From Pelosinus fermentans (GTDB lineage: Bacteria; Bacillota; Negativicutes; DSM-13327), in NCBI GenBank assembly GCA_002434245.1, contig DJJR01000031.1:1-23212 (forward strand): DNA of 23,212 nt. Reading direction: 5' to 3'. Below the pieces are notes generated by a model. It made no database searches and was not told where the DNA came from. It saw only the letters and a program-made list of their open reading frames with translations. Position 1 is the stretch's first letter; each line of letters starts with the position of its first letter. Below are positions 22,055 through 23,212 of the stretch, one piece after another. Made by a program: the position numbers and the translations under genes.

Positions 22055-22432
22055 CTAATTCGATCCTCCTTCTTGCTCACGAGATTTAGTCAGAGCTTGA
22101 ACCACGATTCCAGTTGTGATCAAAGCGACTAAAGCGCTCATAACTAAAGGCAGGAAGAGAAGATGGCCTTTTTGGGTAAATAATTCTCCCCATTCCATAA
22201 GGCCCACGGCGATAGGAATGAAGAAAAAAGATAAATGTTTAAGTAATGGATTTGCGCCGAGAGCAAGCCATTGTTCTTTAATGATTCCCCCAGAAAGTAG
22301 TGCAAACAAAAGAAGCATGCCCAGCACACTGCCTGGTATTGGCAAGTGAAAGAACTCTACGATCCACGTACTGATAAAATAAATCAGCCATAATAAGAAT
22401 ATTTGCCCGACTGTCTTTAGCAGGTTCTGCAA
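22055..22432 (-). CDS. lrgA: LrgA/CidA family membrane protein
   Basis: A 125-residue four-helix membrane protein of the LrgA/CidA holin-like family. Characteristic segments are STWIVEFFHLPIPGSVLGMLLLFALL (the 'LPIPGS' helix), FFIPIAVGLMEW and PLVMSALVALITTGIVVQALT. It pairs with LrgB downstream: its stop (TAG) is at 22057-22055, directly followed by the lrgB start. The start codon is TTG (22432), preceded on the minus strand by GAGGTGAT; no ATG near it. No LytTR two-component genes are in the window, so control of expression is not visible. Confidence 0.9.
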   Translation of the reverse strand: MQNLLKTVGQIFLLWLIYFISTWIVEFFHLPIPGSVLGMLLLFALLSGGIIKEQWLALGANPLLKHLSFFFIPIAVGLMEWGELFTQKGHLLFLPLVMSALVALITTGIVVQALTKSREQEGGSN

Positions 22433-22600
22433 TCAGTATCACCTCTTCATGTATGATGTACAAACAGTTTAAGTCTATAGTATATCGTAAATCGAGAAAA
22501 ATGAGTAATAGAATTTAGGAAAATAATGCTTATTATATACATTCTAATTGAATTTAGTATATAATACTTCTATAACGTATATTTTTATTGAGGTGTAGTA

Positions 22601-23176
22601 GTGGAACAATTAATAATATTCTTTCAGAATTTTGGGGTATTGGGACTTTTTATCATATCCTTTATCGAATCGATTTTCTCACCGATTTTACCTGACCTGC
22701 TATTAGTCCCTATGGCTTTGTCAGTTCCTGAAAAAGCGATTTATTATTCGATTATTGCGACTGTCGGTTCCGTATTAGGTGGAATTGTTGGATACTTTAT
22801 TGGTAATAAATACGGAATTATTGCTGTAAAAAAATATGTTCCAAATAAATACGTAGAGAAAATTAACGGCTGGCTGGAGCAGTATGGGGGATGGGCCATC
22901 TTTCTTGCTGCCCTTGCACCAATTCCTTATAAATTTGTCAGCATTAGTTCCGGTGTATTTCGCATTAATATGGTAGTCTTTTTAATCGCTTCCGTATTTG
23001 GAAGAGGAAAAAGATTTCTCTTGGAAGGAATCTTGATCTTTTATTACGGTCCACAAGCGATTGAACTAATTAAGACTTACTCCAATGCTTTTATGATTGG
23101 CGTAACCATCTTTATTGTTCTTCTTGCTGTGGCAATTGCCGTGATGAGAAAAGTTCCTCAAAGAAAATTAAGCTAA
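22601..23176 (+). CDS. DedA-family membrane protein (YqaA/YohD-like)
   Basis: A 191-residue integral membrane protein of the DedA/SNARE-associated (VTT) superfamily, whose members include undecaprenyl-phosphate flippases. Motifs: FIESIFSPILPDLLLVP near residue 20, the glycine-rich 'GSVLGGIVGYFIGNKYG' helix, and the family signature ALAPIPYKFVSISSGVF (about 104-120) followed by GRGKRFLLEG. Length is on the short side of the family, typical of the YqaA branch. Start is GTG at 22601 with GAGGTG upstream; a TATAAT lies at 22560-22565, without a clear -35. It is divergent from lrgAB. Its possible role in polyprenyl-phosphate recycling is worth noting near the lipid-linked sugar operon, though 15 kb away. 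Confidence 0.85.
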   Translation: MEQLIIFFQNFGVLGLFIISFIESIFSPILPDLLLVPMALSVPEKAIYYSIIATVGSVLGGIVGYFIGNKYGIIAVKKYVPNKYVEKINGWLEQYGGWAIFLAALAPIPYKFVSISSGVFRINMVVFLIASVFGRGKRFLLEGILIFYYGPQAIELIKTYSNAFMIGVTIFIVLLAVAIAVMRKVPQRKLS

Positions 23177-23212
23177 TCATATCGTATATCAATTTATAAA
23201 AAACCAGCCTGC

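Noticed and set aside
1..23212. CRISPR array, prophage or integrative element
   Set aside because: No regularly spaced direct repeats, no integrase, phage structural or tRNA attachment site signals; the only mobile features are the RAYT and its REP copies.

Overview
The window looks like chromosome of a low-GC, anaerobic, diderm Firmicute of the Negativicutes, most like Sporomusaceae such as Pelosinus (genus is inference). Three signs support this: clostridial-style AGGAGG ribosome binding sites and A/T-rich genes; a full TonB-dependent outer-membrane receptor, which requires an outer membrane; and anaerobe-type genes (desulforedoxin, siroheme sulfite/nitrite reductase, a c-di-GMP-I riboswitch). 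No tRNA, rRNA or CRISPR array was seen.

Layout. 1-1400: two paralogous tiny secreted charged proteins and a small lipoprotein, closed by a strong terminator, then a dispersed-repeat-like inverted element (1411-1508). 1634-7754: a tight six-gene operon (Fe-alcohol dehydrogenase, UbiA-type polyprenyl-phosphate phosphoribosyltransferase, small DMT/SMR transporter, divergent PAP2 phosphatase, GT-C-like membrane protein, secreted DUF4127 protein). Gene by gene it resembles the mycobacterial decaprenyl-phosphoryl-pentose pathway (Rv3806c, Rv3807c, a flippase and a GT-C transferase), but without DprE1/DprE2. I regard this as the best candidate for an undescribed system: a lipid-linked pentofuranose glycosylation pathway in a diderm Firmicute. 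7755-9950: a scarred region with a REP-like palindrome, a decayed C-terminal piece of a UgpC-type ABC ATPase, an intact convergent glycerophosphodiester phosphodiesterase (UgpQ-like), and a RAYT transposase flanked by inverted copies of the same REP and broken by a -1 frameshift at a ten-A run.

10142-13782: catalase KatA, then a c-di-GMP-I riboswitch with terminator in front of a methyl-accepting chemotaxis protein. 13788-19190: an iron/siderophore module with an AraC-type regulator, a divergent Fur-box-like palindrome, a TonB-dependent siderophore receptor, a DUF3649 membrane protein and a PepSY-TM protein likely acting as inner-membrane ferrisiderophore reductase. The receptor gene looks clearly more GC-rich than its surroundings, suggesting transfer. 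19354-23212: siroheme sulfite/nitrite reductase, a 40-residue desulforedoxin, LrgA/LrgB, and a DedA-family protein.

Most transcription units end in strong hairpin-T-run terminators that I could read base by base, so the unit boundaries are fairly secure. All family assignments come from motif recognition in the translated sequence, without any database search.
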